Part shown: positions 24,335-34,372 of the stretch, piece after piece | Layout: each line of letters begins with the position of its first letter | How positions within the stretch are numbered: the stretch's first letter is position 1 | DNA from: RYN-133 sp963785425 | GTDB taxonomy: Bacteria > Actinomycetota > Actinomycetes > Mycobacteriales > Jatrophihabitantaceae | Direction: 5' to 3' | Length of the DNA: 64,000 nucleotides | NCBI GenBank assembly: GCA_963785425.1 | Contig: CAWAVG010000004.1 | Coordinates: 620,001-684,000 of the forward strand | Program-made: the position numbers and the translations under genes | The notes under the pieces: model-generated | The model's database searches: none | Seen by the model: the letters and a program-made list of their open reading frames with translations, nothing else | Told to the model about the DNA's origin: nothing

Positions 24335-26176
24335 ATGGGCCACTTCAAGAGCAACGTCCGCGACATCCAGTTCAACCTGTTCGAGGTGTTCGGCACCGAG
24401 GCCGTCCTGGAGAAGGAGCCCTTCGCCGACCTGGACGAGGACACCGCCCGCGGCATCATCGCCGAGGTCGCAAAGCTGGCCGAGGGCCCGCTGGCGGCCT
24501 CGTTCGCCGACGCCGACCGCAACCCGCCGGTGTTCGACCCGGACACGTACTCGGTCACCGTCCCGGATTCGCTGAAGAAGTCGTTCAAGGCGCTCCAGGA
24601 CAGCGAGTGGTGGCGCACCGAGACCCTGCCCGAGCTCGGCGGCCAGCTGGTCCCGCGCACGCTGGTGTGGGCGATCGCCGAGCAGGTGCTCGGTTCGAAT
24701 CCCGCGCTGCACATGTACATGGCGGGTGCGCCGTTCGCCGGCATCCTCTACCGCAACGGCAACGAGACCCAGCAGAAGATGGCCCAGCGCATGATCGACC
24801 GCGGCTGGGGCGCGACGATGGTGCTCACCGAGCCGGACGCCGGCTCGGACGTGGGCGCCGGCCGCACCAAGGCCGTCGAGCAGGCCGACGGCACGTGGCA
24901 CCTCGAGGGCGTGAAGCGCTTCATCACCTCGGGCGAACAGGACCTCACCGAGAACATCGTCCACCTCGTGCTCGCGCGTCGCGAAGGTGCCGGGCCCGGC
25001 ACCAAGGGCCTGTCGCTGTTCGTCGTCCCGAAGTTCCACTTCGACGTCGAGACCGGCGAGCTCGGCGAGCGCAACGGCGTGTTCGTCACCAACGTCGAAC
25101 ACAAGATGGGCCTGAAGGCCTCGACCACCTGCGAGCTGCGCTTCGGCGAGATCGACAACATCCCCGCGGTGGGCTGGCTCGTCGGCGATGTCCACAACGG
25201 CATCGCGCAGATGTTCCAGGTCATCGAGCACGCCCGCATGATGGTCGGGACGAAGGCCATCGCCACGCTGTCGACCGGCTACCTCAACGCGCTCGAGTAC
25301 GCCAAGAACCGCGTCCAGTCGGCCGACCTGACGCAGGCCGCCGACAAGACCGCGCCGCGCGTCACGATCATCAACCACCCGGACGTGCGCCGCAGCCTGA
25401 TGCTGAACAAGGCCTACGCCGAGGGGCTGCGCGCGCTGGTCTACTACACGGCGACCGTGCAGGACCGCATCCTGATCGCCGAGACGACCGGCGCCGAACC
25501 GGACGCGACCGACCTCGCCATCAACGACCTGCTGCTGCCGATCGTGAAGGGTGCGGGCTCGGAACGCTCCTACGACCAGCTCGCGCAGGCACTGCAGACC
25601 TTTGGTGGCTCGGGGTACCTGCAGGACTACCCGCTCGAGCAGTACATCCGCGACGCGAAGATCGACACGCTGTACGAGGGCACGACGGCGATCCAGGCGC
25701 AGGACTTCTTCTTCCGCAAGATCGTGAAGAACAAGGGCGCCGCGCTGGGCGCGCTCTCGGCCGAGATCACCGAGTTCCTCGCCTCGCTCGAGGACGAGTC
25801 GCGGTTGAAGGAGGAGCGCGCGGCGCTGCAGAAGGGCCTCCAGGACTTCGGCGGCATCGTCGCCGCGATGTTCGGCCAGCTCATGAGCGGCCAGGAGGAC
25901 GTGCGCAACGTCTACAAGGTCGGCCAGAACGCCACCCGCCTGCTGCTGTCGGCGGGCGACCTGATGGTCGGCTACCTGCTGCTTCGCCAAGCGCACGTCG
26001 CGCTGGGCAAGCTGGACGCCAACGGCGTGAGCGCCGCGGACCGCGCGTTCTACGAGGGCAAGCCCGCTGTGGCCCGGTTCTTCGCGACCACCGTGCTGCC
26101 TGAGCTGAGCGCCCGCCGCCAGGTCGCCGAGGCGATGGACAACGCTCTGATGGACGTCGCAGAGGAGTCGTTCTGA
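24335..26176 (+). CDS. FadE5-like acyl-CoA dehydrogenase
   Basis: This 613-residue protein opens GHFKSNVRDIQFNLFEVF, as in the mycobacterial FadE5 type. The FAD-binding block MVLTEPDAGSDVG, the RFITSGEQ strand and LQTFGGSGYLQDYPLEQYIRD near the C-terminus are clear. The family oxidises acyl-CoA to trans-2-enoyl-CoA in beta-oxidation with a broad chain-length range. The ATG at 24335 follows GGGAGCG. The upstream inverted repeat suggests repression in the absence of fatty acids. Confidence 0.93.
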   Translation: MGHFKSNVRDIQFNLFEVFGTEAVLEKEPFADLDEDTARGIIAEVAKLAEGPLAASFADADRNPPVFDPDTYSVTVPDSLKKSFKALQDSEWWRTETLPELGGQLVPRTLVWAIAEQVLGSNPALHMYMAGAPFAGILYRNGNETQQKMAQRMIDRGWGATMVLTEPDAGSDVGAGRTKAVEQADGTWHLEGVKRFITSGEQDLTENIVHLVLARREGAGPGTKGLSLFVVPKFHFDVETGELGERNGVFVTNVEHKMGLKASTTCELRFGEIDNIPAVGWLVGDVHNGIAQMFQVIEHARMMVGTKAIATLSTGYLNALEYAKNRVQSADLTQAADKTAPRVTIINHPDVRRSLMLNKAYAEGLRALVYYTATVQDRILIAETTGAEPDATDLAINDLLLPIVKGAGSERSYDQLAQALQTFGGSGYLQDYPLEQYIRDAKIDTLYEGTTAIQAQDFFFRKIVKNKGAALGALSAEITEFLASLEDESRLKEERAALQKGLQDFGGIVAAMFGQLMSGQEDVRNVYKVGQNATRLLLSAGDLMVGYLLLRQAHVALGKLDANGVSAADRAFYEGKPAVARFFATTVLPELSARRQVAEAMDNALMDVAEESF

Positions 26177-26206
26177 GTTCGTCCCCGCTGACTAGGCTCG
26201 AATCTT

Positions 26207-26992
26207 GTGAGTGAGGCACGCTGGATCGAGCTCGACGGTGCGGTCAACGTCCGGGACGTGGGCGGGCTGCCGACGGTCGACGGCCGGGCGGTGCAGCCGG
26301 GCCGGCTGATCCGTTCCGACAACCTGCAGAGCCTGAGCGAGCGCGACGTCGATCTGCTCGTCAACGAGATCGGCGTGCGTTCGGTGGCCGATCTTCGCAC
26401 CGGCGTCGAGGTGCACCACGAGGGCCCGGGCCCGCTGACCGAGATCGACGACGTGGAGGTGCGCAACCTCTCGCTGCTGCCCGAGGCCGGCGACCGCACG
26501 GACGTGGCTGCCGACGGCAAGGTGATCCTGCCGTGGGAGAAGCGTACGGAGGAGACGGGCGGGCGCCGCGGTACCTCGGGGGTCTACCTTGCCTATCTCG
26601 ACGACCGTGCCGACTCGATCATCGCCGCGCTACGGCTGATCGCGCATTCGCCCGGCGCGACGATCGTGCATTGCGCCGCGGGCAAGGACCGCACCGGGAC
26701 GGTCGTGGCGCTCGCGCTCACCGAGGTGGGCGTCACGCGCGAGGCCGTCGTCGAGGACTACGCGCGCAGCAGCGAGCGGATCGAGGCGATCTTCGACCGG
26801 CTGCGTGCCACCCGCACGTACGCACGCGACCTGAGCGGCACCGCGGCGCAGCAGCACGCACCGCGGGCGACGACGATGCAGCGGCTGCTCGAGGCCATCG
26901 ACGCCGAGTTCGGCGGCGTCGCCAAGTGGCTGCGCAGCCACGGCTGGACCGACGCCGACGCCGCCGCCTTGAACGCCAAGCTCCTCGACTGA
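26207..26992 (+). CDS. PtpB-like tyrosine/serine phosphatase
   Basis: This 261-residue protein has the family opening NVRDVGGLPT and RLIRSDNLQSL, and the Cx5R active site HCAAGKDRTG with Cys156 and Arg162. The Lys-Asp within the P-loop is the atypical-lipid phosphatase signature of the MptpB group, which also accepts phosphoinositides. It starts with GTG 30 bp after the acyl-CoA dehydrogenase and may be co-transcribed with it. Confidence 0.9.
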   Translation: MSEARWIELDGAVNVRDVGGLPTVDGRAVQPGRLIRSDNLQSLSERDVDLLVNEIGVRSVADLRTGVEVHHEGPGPLTEIDDVEVRNLSLLPEAGDRTDVAADGKVILPWEKRTEETGGRRGTSGVYLAYLDDRADSIIAALRLIAHSPGATIVHCAAGKDRTGTVVALALTEVGVTREAVVEDYARSSERIEAIFDRLRATRTYARDLSGTAAQQHAPRATTMQRLLEAIDAEFGGVAKWLRSHGWTDADAAALNAKLLD

Positions 26993-27003
26993 CGTACAGG
27001 GGG

Positions 27004-28527
27004 CTAGAGGCCGAGGGAGGTGGCGGCGAGGTCGGTCTCGCGCCACCGGGGGATGGACGCGCCGGGCGCCCACGTCGCGTGCGTGCCGCTGCTGACGCGC
27101 TCGGGCAGCCGCACGCGGACCACCGGTCCGTCCGACAGGCGCCGCGCGTCGAACACGAGGCACTCGGACAGATCGCGGTTCACGTCGGACGTGATCGTGA
27201 CGAGGTATCCGTCGTCCTCACCGGTCGATCCGACGCGGGGCGCCATCGCGGTCTCGCTCGCGAACACTCCCTCGTCGAAGTGCACGTGTTCCTCGACGCC
27301 GGTGACGACGTCGTGCTTGACGATGCCGCTGAACAGGAACCACCCGGGCACGGCTGTCGCTGCGTAGCTGTAGCGGTACGCAGCGCCGGCATGATGCTGA
27401 TTGACCACGCCGAACTCACTGACGGTGTCGGTGAGCCGCTCCTCCTTGACGAGCCCCGTCGTCAGGTCCAGCCGCCACCGGTGCAGGTGCGTCTGCAGCT
27501 GTTCGCTGTCGAGGAACCGGAACATCCGTTGATACAGCGTGCCGCCGGACGAGCGCGGCTCCGGGTCGTCCTGGAAGAACCCGTCGAGGACGATCTCGTC
27601 GCCGTCCTCGTACGCGTTCACCCAGTGCAGCACGTACGTCGGATCGGCCTCGAACCAGCGCACGTCCGACGGCTCACCACGACGGGGGACGACCGCGAAC
27701 CGCGACGGCAACTCCGGGTGGAAGCGCGCGGCGTACTTGCCGGCCGCCAGCCCGCGCGGGTCCCAGAACAGCGGCAGGTCGTTGAGGATCGCGTAGTTCT
27801 CGGTGAACGCCATGTCGTGCGGCAGCCGGGGTCCGGGCAGCGGGACGTCGATGTAGTGCACGAGTTGGTCGGCGGCGTCGACCACGCCGTAGTGCAGATA
27901 CGGCGCCTCGGTCGAGTAGTTGAAGAACAACAGGTCACCGGTGCGTTCGTCGTGCTTCGGGTGCGCAGAGACGCCGACGGACGACGGGAACCTGCCGTCC
28001 CAACTCGCCTTGCCGAGCGTCTCGAGTGTCGTCGGGCTGAGCCGGTACAGGTCGCCGCACTGGTAGAAGCTCGTCAGCGCGACGCCGTTGTGCAGGACGA
28101 CGTCGGTGCTCGAGGCGTCCTTCATCCGCGTGCGTGCTCCCCACCCGCGCTCGGACGGTGAGGACGTCGGGTCTTCGGCGAGGCCGGCCCACAGTGGGCG
28201 GCCCGCATGCTGCTCGGCGACGAATCCGTCGGTGCGCACGAATCGGTTGCGGTAGAAGGCTTTTCCGTCGCGGAAGCCGATCGCGTGCACCATCGCGTCG
28301 CCGTCGAACGGGTGATAGATCTGCAAGGCCGGATGCACCGGGTTCTCGGTGTTGCGCAGATAGACGCCGTCGAGATCATCAGGAATCCTGCCGATCACGT
28401 CGCAGTCGTCGATGTCGTACGTCGCGCTCCGCTCGACGGTTTGTGGACGCCACGGCCCCGTTCGGTACGGGTGGTCGTCGTCGGCGGGCAGTGTCGACAG
28501 CGCGCGCCCGAGCACCTCGACGTCCAT
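27004..28527 (-). CDS. Carotenoid cleavage oxygenase family protein
   Basis: This 507-residue protein has the RPE65/CCD family pattern DDLDGVYLRNTENP, the blade strands HPFDGDAMVHAIGF and GVSAHPKHD, and His residues spread to coordinate Fe(II): SAHPK, PLPGPRLPHDMAFTENY, VLHWVNAYED and a final SSGTHATWAP. Substrate could be an apocarotenoid or a stilbene. ATG at 28527 leaves a 51-bp divergent promoter region; ATG at 28569 is an alternative. The longer open frame into the neighbour is rejected. Confidence 0.87.
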   Translation of the reverse strand: MDVEVLGRALSTLPADDDHPYRTGPWRPQTVERSATYDIDDCDVIGRIPDDLDGVYLRNTENPVHPALQIYHPFDGDAMVHAIGFRDGKAFYRNRFVRTDGFVAEQHAGRPLWAGLAEDPTSSPSERGWGARTRMKDASSTDVVLHNGVALTSFYQCGDLYRLSPTTLETLGKASWDGRFPSSVGVSAHPKHDERTGDLLFFNYSTEAPYLHYGVVDAADQLVHYIDVPLPGPRLPHDMAFTENYAILNDLPLFWDPRGLAAGKYAARFHPELPSRFAVVPRRGEPSDVRWFEADPTYVLHWVNAYEDGDEIVLDGFFQDDPEPRSSGGTLYQRMFRFLDSEQLQTHLHRWRLDLTTGLVKEERLTDTVSEFGVVNQHHAGAAYRYSYAATAVPGWFLFSGIVKHDVVTGVEEHVHFDEGVFASETAMAPRVGSTGEDDGYLVTITSDVNRDLSECLVFDARRLSDGPVVRVRLPERVSSGTHATWAPGASIPRWRETDLAATSLGL

Positions 28528-28578
28528 GGGTCCTTGGTACGCGTATCGCCGGGGGCGGTCAATCGTCATGATGGGCAC

Positions 28579-30204
28579 ATGACGAACTCGGCCGACCTCG
28601 TGTTCACCGACACCGCCGTCTGGGTCGGCGACGGCACGCGTTCCGACGCGCTCGCGGTCAAGGACGGACGCGTCGTGGCACTCGGCGACGAGCACGTACG
28701 CTCGCTGATCGGCCCGCCCACCGAGGTGCTCGACCGCGCCGGCGAACTGGTCGTCCCAGGCATGCAGGACTGCCACATCCATGCCCCGCCGGCCGCGCGC
28801 GAGTTGTTGACGATCGACCTGCACGAGCTGCCCGAGGGCCGACCCGCTTACCTGGCGCGGATCGCCGCGTACTGCGAGGCGAATCCGGACGTCGAGTGGA
28901 TCACCGGCGGCGGCTGGGCACTCGACCACTTCCCGGGGACCGGCCCGCACCGCGACGATCTCGACGCTGTGACCGGAAACCGTCCGGCGTTCCTGTTCAA
29001 CCGCGACGTGCACGGCGCGTGGGTCAACAGCGCGGCGCTACGCATCGCCGGCATCGACGCGACCACTCCCGATCCGCCGGACGGCTACTTCGAGCGCGAT
29101 GTCGACGGCACACCAACGGGGATGCTGCACGAGGGAGCGGCGTACACGTTCAACGAACGGTGGGTGCCCGAGCCGTCGCGTGCGCAGTGGGAGCAGGCGA
29201 TCCTGCACGCGCAGCAGCATCTGTACGCGCTCGGCATCACCGGCTGGCAGGACGCTTGGGTGACGCCGCAGACCTTCGAGGCCTACCGCGCACTGGGTGC
29301 CGACGGCCGGCTCACGGCGCAGGTCGTCGGCGCGCTGTGGTGGGACCGGCATCGCGGCCTCGATCAGATCCCCGAGTTCCAGGAGCGCCGGGAGCGCGCG
29401 GCGGGCACGTTCCGTCCGACGACAGTGAAGATCATGGTCGACGGCATCATCGAGAACCAGACGGCATCGATGCTGCAGCCGTACTGCGCGGGCTGCGGCA
29501 GTCACGTGCCCGACGAGAACTACGGCCTCGACTACGTCGACCGCGACCTGCTGGTCGCGGCTCTCACCGAGCTCGACGCGCTCGGGTTCCAGGTGCACAT
29601 GCACGCGATCGGCGACCGGGCGATCCGCAACGCGCTCGACGCGGTCGAGGCGGCGCAACGTGCGAACGGGGTGTCCGACCGGCGCCATCACATCGCGCAT
29701 CTACAGGTGATCCAGCCGTCGGACCTCGCTCGCTTCGGCCCGCTCGGTGTTGTCGCCAACTGCCAGACCTACTGGGCGCAGCGCGAACCGCAGATGGACG
29801 AGTTGACCTGGCCGTACATCGGGGACGAGCGCGGTGCGCTGCAGTACCCGTTCGAGGGGTTGCGCCGGGCCGGCGCCCGACTCGCGATGGGCAGCGACTG
29901 GCCGGTGACGACAGCCGATCCGTTCGACCAGCTGGAGGTCGCGGTGCGGCGCGTCGACCCGGAGCACCGCGACAACGTGCCCTTCCTGCCCGCCGAACGG
30001 CTCTCGCTCGACGACGCGCTCACCGCGTTCACATCCGGCTCTGCGTACCTGAACCACGACGACGCCGGCGGCACTCTCGCGATCGGCAAGCGCGCCGACC
30101 TCGCCGTGCTCGACCAGGACGTGTTCACGCTTGACGGCAAGCTCGCCGATACGTCGGTCGTCACGACGCTCGCCTCGGGCGAGGTGGTGTACCGGTCAGG
30201 CTGA
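28579..30204 (+). CDS. YtcJ-like metal-dependent amidohydrolase
   Basis: This 541-residue protein has the urease-superfamily opening PGMQDCHIHAPP (metal His-x-His), later QVHMHAIGDRAIRNALD, RHHIAHLQVIQP and the metal Asp in MGSDWPVTTADP. This is the layout of the YtcJ/NfdA N-substituted formamide deformylase group. It is divergent from the carotenoid oxygenase, and the last 9 bp overlap the convergent TetR gene. Substrate unknown. Confidence 0.88.
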   Translation: MTNSADLVFTDTAVWVGDGTRSDALAVKDGRVVALGDEHVRSLIGPPTEVLDRAGELVVPGMQDCHIHAPPAARELLTIDLHELPEGRPAYLARIAAYCEANPDVEWITGGGWALDHFPGTGPHRDDLDAVTGNRPAFLFNRDVHGAWVNSAALRIAGIDATTPDPPDGYFERDVDGTPTGMLHEGAAYTFNERWVPEPSRAQWEQAILHAQQHLYALGITGWQDAWVTPQTFEAYRALGADGRLTAQVVGALWWDRHRGLDQIPEFQERRERAAGTFRPTTVKIMVDGIIENQTASMLQPYCAGCGSHVPDENYGLDYVDRDLLVAALTELDALGFQVHMHAIGDRAIRNALDAVEAAQRANGVSDRRHHIAHLQVIQPSDLARFGPLGVVANCQTYWAQREPQMDELTWPYIGDERGALQYPFEGLRRAGARLAMGSDWPVTTADPFDQLEVAVRRVDPEHRDNVPFLPAERLSLDDALTAFTSGSAYLNHDDAGGTLAIGKRADLAVLDQDVFTLDGKLADTSVVTTLASGEVVYRSG

Positions 30205-30828
30205 CATGGTGGCGGTGCTCAGCTCGTGCGGCACCGGCGGGACGACGGGCAGCGCCGCGCCGCCGGGACGCATGCCCTGCAGCAGGATGGGCAGGTAGCG
30301 ACGCCACAGCCGTGGACCGCGCGCACCGCTCGCGTCGGTGATGGTGCACAGCATGATCACGATCGCGCTGAGATCGGCGACCTCGGCGTCCGCGCGGACG
30401 GCACCGGCGGCGCGAGCGCGCGCGAACGGCTCCGCGAACGCCGCGATCATCGCGCGGTGATGGACGGGAGAGTCCTGGCGCTGGCCGAGCATGATCTCGC
30501 GGATTGCCCGGTTGTCGCTCTGCGCTTCGAGCAGGCGTTCGAGCAGGCTGACGAGCGCGTCCCACGCATCCGCTTCGCTCAGCGACTGTCGGGCGCGGGC
30601 GACGAAGTCGTCGACGACGTCGTCGAACACCACGTCGGCGAGCACGTACTTGTTCGGGAAGTGCCGGTAGGCGGTGCCCACGCCGAGTCGGGCGTGCTCG
30701 GCGATGTCGTCCATGCTCGCCTCGAACCCGCGCCGGGCGAAGACCTCACGGGCGGCCTGGATCAGCGCAGCGCGGTTGCGCACCGCGTCCTTGCGCTGCG
30801 GTCGGGGCATGGGGTGATACGACGACAC
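30196..30828 (-). CDS. TetR-family transcriptional regulator
   Basis: This 210-residue protein has a TetR DNA-binding domain (REVFARRGFEASMDDIAEHA, then LGVGTAYRHFPNKYVL). GTG at 30828 or ATG at 30810 (MPRPQRKDAVRN) could start it. The upstream AT-rich stretch (around 30846-30872, TTTGTAAAGTTCTTGTTAG) is the likely operator/promoter. The gene is convergent with the amidohydrolase and overlaps its stop. Target unknown. Confidence 0.88.
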   Translation of the reverse strand: MSSYHPMPRPQRKDAVRNRAALIQAAREVFARRGFEASMDDIAEHARLGVGTAYRHFPNKYVLADVVFDDVVDDFVARARQSLSEADAWDALVSLLERLLEAQSDNRAIREIMLGQRQDSPVHHRAMIAAFAEPFARARAAGAVRADAEVADLSAIVIMLCTITDASGARGPRLWRRYLPILLQGMRPGGAALPVVPPVPHELSTATMSA

Positions 30829-31026
30829 CGGGCTTGTCCTTCGCTGACCTTTGTAAAGTTCTTGTTAGTGTGACACGCAGTGAGAGGGGCTCGCCACCGC
30901 TGCGGGCAAACCCGGTAAAGCTCCGCCTCGCGCGCCCGCTGCGGTCCGACGCTGAACCGATCGCATCGCCGGCACGTCCCTCTAGACAGCGGCAGGACGG
31001 GGGCGCGCGATGGCTGTGGTGGCCCG

Positions 31027-31866
31027 TTGTTAGCTCGCCGATTCCTCGCTGCGGGCTGCTGCCTCCTGTCGGTGCTCGCCCTGGCAGCGTGCGTGGCTCG
31101 TGGCGGCCACGCCGCGGGTGCCGCGGGCGGCCGAGGGGGCGCCGAACTCCGGGTGCTGCAGATGAACCTGTGCGACAGCGGACTAGCCCCGTGCTTCACC
31201 GGCCGCGCCTTAGCTGAGGCCGCTCGCGTCATCCGAACCGAACGGCCCGACATCGTCACGCTCAACGAGATCTGCAGCAATGACGCGACCCTGCTGGCGC
31301 GCACGCTGCGCCGCGTTGTCGGTAGCGGGCTGTTCGTGTCGCGATTCAGAGCGGTCGACGAATCGGGCACCGGCCACCGTGCCGTTCGCTGCCGCAACGG
31401 CGAAGCATTCGGAGACGGTCTGCTCGTGCACACGCCGGCCGATCACGGCTACTCCGTCTCAGGCGGCGAGTACGCCGCCCAGGACCCGGCAGACACCGAG
31501 AAGCGCGGATGGTTGTGCGTGAACGCGATCCGGGGCTTGCTTGCCTGCACGACCCATCTGTCCAGTACCGACCCCGAGGTCGCGTTGCGCGAATGCCGTT
31601 TCCTGATGAGCAGGTCGATCCCGATGCTCACCGGCGCCGACCGCGCCGAGCCGGTGATCGTCGGTGCCGATCTCAACCTCCGTAGCGGTCAGCCGGCCGA
31701 CCCGCAGTCCTGCGTGCCGCACGGGTTCGTCCGCGCCGGCGACGGGGCCCGCCAGGACGTTCTCGCAACCGGAGCGCAGGTCGTGAGTGCAAGAGCGATC
31801 AGCATGCACGGCGCGACAGACCATCCCGCCCTGGTGGTCGACCTGATGCTCATCGCGGTCCCGTAG
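31027..31866 (+). CDS. Lipoprotein of the endonuclease/exonuclease/phosphatase family
   Basis: This 279-residue protein has a lipoprotein signal ending LALAAC. EEP-fold motifs appear in order: VLQMNLC, IVTLNEIC (metal Glu), TTHLSS, IVGADLNLRSG (Asp-x-Asn) and GATDHPALVVDL (Asp-His). Exported members include DNases and sphingomyelinase/phosphodiesterase-like enzymes. The start is a TTG at 31027 with weak support; an upstream alternative is not obvious. It carries many Cys in the mature part. Confidence 0.82.
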   Translation: MLARRFLAAGCCLLSVLALAACVARGGHAAGAAGGRGGAELRVLQMNLCDSGLAPCFTGRALAEAARVIRTERPDIVTLNEICSNDATLLARTLRRVVGSGLFVSRFRAVDESGTGHRAVRCRNGEAFGDGLLVHTPADHGYSVSGGEYAAQDPADTEKRGWLCVNAIRGLLACTTHLSSTDPEVALRECRFLMSRSIPMLTGADRAEPVIVGADLNLRSGQPADPQSCVPHGFVRAGDGARQDVLATGAQVVSARAISMHGATDHPALVVDLMLIAVP

Positions 31867-31962
31867 GCCCGCTCGATCCATTGCCCGGAGCCCGGTCGGA
31901 TCACGCCTGCTCACCTACCTGCCGCCGTGGAAGGATGTGGCGCGATGTGCCATCGGGCATCT

Positions 31963-32051
31963 GGAGGGCTCGCATAGTGGCCTAGTGCGGCGGTCTTGAA
32001 AACCGCTATGGCTGGTGACAGTCATCGTGGGTTCGAATCCCACGCCCTCCG
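31963..32051 (+). tRNA. tRNA-Ser (anticodon UGA)
   Basis: The acceptor stem is GGAGGGC/GCCCTCC, the anticodon stem GCGGT/ACCGC with loop CTTGAAA (anticodon TGA), a long class-II variable arm, and a T-arm GTGGG/CCCAC with TTCGAAT. CCA is not encoded. Confidence 0.95.
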
Positions 32052-32117
32052 CAACGCCGCCGTCGAACGGTTCTGTCCTGCCTGCTCGGCGCAATCCGCG
32101 GAGCGCATCGGGTAAGG

Positions 32118-32135
32118 TATCTTGACGTCAAGATA
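32118..32135. promoter_or_regulatory. Perfect 18-bp palindrome before icd
   Basis: TATCTTGAC and GTCAAGATA are exact reverse complements with no spacer, 26 bp before the icd start. It also embeds TTGAC. A dimeric repressor (MarR-, GntR- or TetR-type) site for the citric-acid-cycle gene is the likely meaning; the protein is not identifiable here. Confidence 0.6.
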
Positions 32136-32161
32136 ATTGAGCGGACGGAGTTGGCGAGACC

Positions 32162-34372
32162 ATGGCGAAGATCATCTACACCCGCACCGACGAGGCGCCG
32201 CTGCTGGCCACCTATTCGCTCCTGCCGATCATCGAGGCGTTCGCGCGCACCGCAGGGGTCGACGTCGAGAGCCGCGACATCTCGCTGGCCGGGCGCATCA
32301 TCGCCCAGTTCCCCGACCGTCTCGGCGACGACCAGCGCGAGGCCGATGCCCTCGCCGAACTGGGCGAGCTCGCCAAGACGCCCGAGGCGAACATCATCAA
32401 GTTGCCGAACATCTCCGCGTCGATCCCGCAGCTCAAGGCCGCGATCGCCGAACTGCGCGAGCAGGGCTACGACCTGCCCGACTATCCGGACTCGCCCAGC
32501 ACGGACGAGGACCGCGACGTGCGCGCCCGCTACGACAAGGTCAAGGGCAGCGCGGTCAACCCGGTGCTTCGCGAGGGCAACTCCGACCGGCGCGCGCCCG
32601 CCTCGGTCAAGAACTACGCCCGCAAACACCCGCACCGCATGGGCGAGTGGAGCGGCGACTCGAAGACGAACGTCGCCCACATGGACGCCGAGGACTTCCG
32701 CAGCAACGAGAAGTCGGTCGTGATCGACAACGACACCGCGCTCACCATCACCCTGCACGGCGACGACGGCTCGTCGACCGTGCTGCGCGAATCGGTGCCC
32801 GTGCTCGCCGGCGAGGTCGTCGACGCGACCGCCATGAACGTTGCCGCGCTGCGCGCGTTCCTGACCGCGCAGATCGCACGTGCCCAGGCCGAGGACGTGC
32901 TCTTCTCGGTGCACTTGAAGGCGACGATGATGAAGGTGTCCGACCCGATCATCTTCGGACACACGGTGCGCGCGTTCTTCCCCGACACCTTCGCCGAGTT
33001 CGGCGAAGCGCTCGCGGCCGCCGGCCTGTCGCCCAACGACGGGCTGGGCGGCATCCTGAAGGGCATCGAGTCGCTGCCTGAGGCCGACGCGATCAAGGCA
33101 TCGTTCGACGCGGAGCTCGCGAGCGGGCCGGCGCTGGCCATGGTCGACTCGGACCGCGGCATCACGAACCTCCACGTTCCGAGCGACGTGATCGTCGACG
33201 CGTCGATGCCCGCCATGATCCGTACGTCCGGGCACATGTGGGGACCGGACGGCGACGAGCACGACACGCTTGCCGTGATCCCGGACAGCAGCTACGCAGG
33301 CATCTACCAGGTGGTCATCGACGACTGCCGCGCCAACGGCGCGTACGAACCGGCGACGATGGGCTCGGTGCCGAACGTCGGGCTGATGGCGCAGGCCGCC
33401 GAGGAGTACGGCAGCCACGACAAGACGTTCGAGATCGCGCAGACCGGCACCGTCCGGGTAACCGACGAGTCCGGGACGGTCCTCCTCGAGCACGCGGTCA
33501 GTCAGGGCGACATCTGGCGGATGTGCCAGACCAAGGACGTGGCGATCCGCGACTGGGTCAAGCTCGCCGTGACCCGCGCTCGCGCGACCGGTGACCCGGC
33601 GATCTTCTGGCTGGACGCCGACCGCGCCCACGACGCCAACCTCATAGCCAAGGTCGAGCAGTACCTGCCCGAGCACGACACGGACGGGCTCGACATCACG
33701 CTGGCGGCACCTGTCGCGGCGATCGCCACCTCGCTCGAGCGCATCCGGAAGGGCGAGAACACGATCAGCGTGACCGGCAACGTGCTGCGCGACTACCTCA
33801 CCGACCTGTTCCCGATCCTCGAGCTCGGGACGAGCGCGAAGATGCTGTCGGTCGTTCCGCTGATCAACGGCGGTGGGCTGTTCGAGACGGGCGCCGGCGG
33901 CTCGGCGCCGAAGCACGTCCAGCAGCTGGTCAAGCAGAACTACCTGCGCTGGGACAGCCTCGGCGAGTTCCTGGCCCTCGCGGTCAGCTTCGAGCACCTG
34001 GCGCAGTCGACCGACAACGCACGGGCGAAGATCCTCGCCGACACCCTCGACCGCGCGACCGGCAGGTTCCTCGACGAGAACCGCTCGCCGGGCCGCAAGC
34101 TCGGCACGATCGACAACCGCGGCAGTCACTTCTACCTCGCGATGTACTGGGCGCAGGAGCTGGCCGACCAGAGCGACGACACCGACCTGGCCGAAGCCTT
34201 CACCGCGCTCGCCAAGGCGCTCACGGACGGCGAAGAGACGATCACCGCAGAGCTGCTTGCAGTGCAGGGTGAGCCCGTAGACATCGGCGGCTACTACCGG
34301 CCCGACGACGAGAAGGCTGCCGCGGTGATGCGTCCGTCGACGACGCTCAACGAGGCGATCGCCGCACTGTAG
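32162..34372 (+). CDS. icd: Monomeric NADP-dependent isocitrate dehydrogenase
   Basis: This 736-residue protein is of the usual monomeric IDH length, converting isocitrate to 2-oxoglutarate with CO2 and NADPH. It starts MAKIIYTRTDEAPLLATYS, and the monomeric-family substrate loop LREGNSDRRAP and KTNVAHMD are clear, as is LINGGGLFETGAGGSAPKHVQQ near the C-terminal third. It follows tRNA-Ser by 110 bp and is probably monocistronic. Confidence 0.97.
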   Translation: MAKIIYTRTDEAPLLATYSLLPIIEAFARTAGVDVESRDISLAGRIIAQFPDRLGDDQREADALAELGELAKTPEANIIKLPNISASIPQLKAAIAELREQGYDLPDYPDSPSTDEDRDVRARYDKVKGSAVNPVLREGNSDRRAPASVKNYARKHPHRMGEWSGDSKTNVAHMDAEDFRSNEKSVVIDNDTALTITLHGDDGSSTVLRESVPVLAGEVVDATAMNVAALRAFLTAQIARAQAEDVLFSVHLKATMMKVSDPIIFGHTVRAFFPDTFAEFGEALAAAGLSPNDGLGGILKGIESLPEADAIKASFDAELASGPALAMVDSDRGITNLHVPSDVIVDASMPAMIRTSGHMWGPDGDEHDTLAVIPDSSYAGIYQVVIDDCRANGAYEPATMGSVPNVGLMAQAAEEYGSHDKTFEIAQTGTVRVTDESGTVLLEHAVSQGDIWRMCQTKDVAIRDWVKLAVTRARATGDPAIFWLDADRAHDANLIAKVEQYLPEHDTDGLDITLAAPVAAIATSLERIRKGENTISVTGNVLRDYLTDLFPILELGTSAKMLSVVPLINGGGLFETGAGGSAPKHVQQLVKQNYLRWDSLGEFLALAVSFEHLAQSTDNARAKILADTLDRATGRFLDENRSPGRKLGTIDNRGSHFYLAMYWAQELADQSDDTDLAEAFTALAKALTDGEETITAELLAVQGEPVDIGGYYRPDDEKAAAVMRPSTTLNEAIAAL

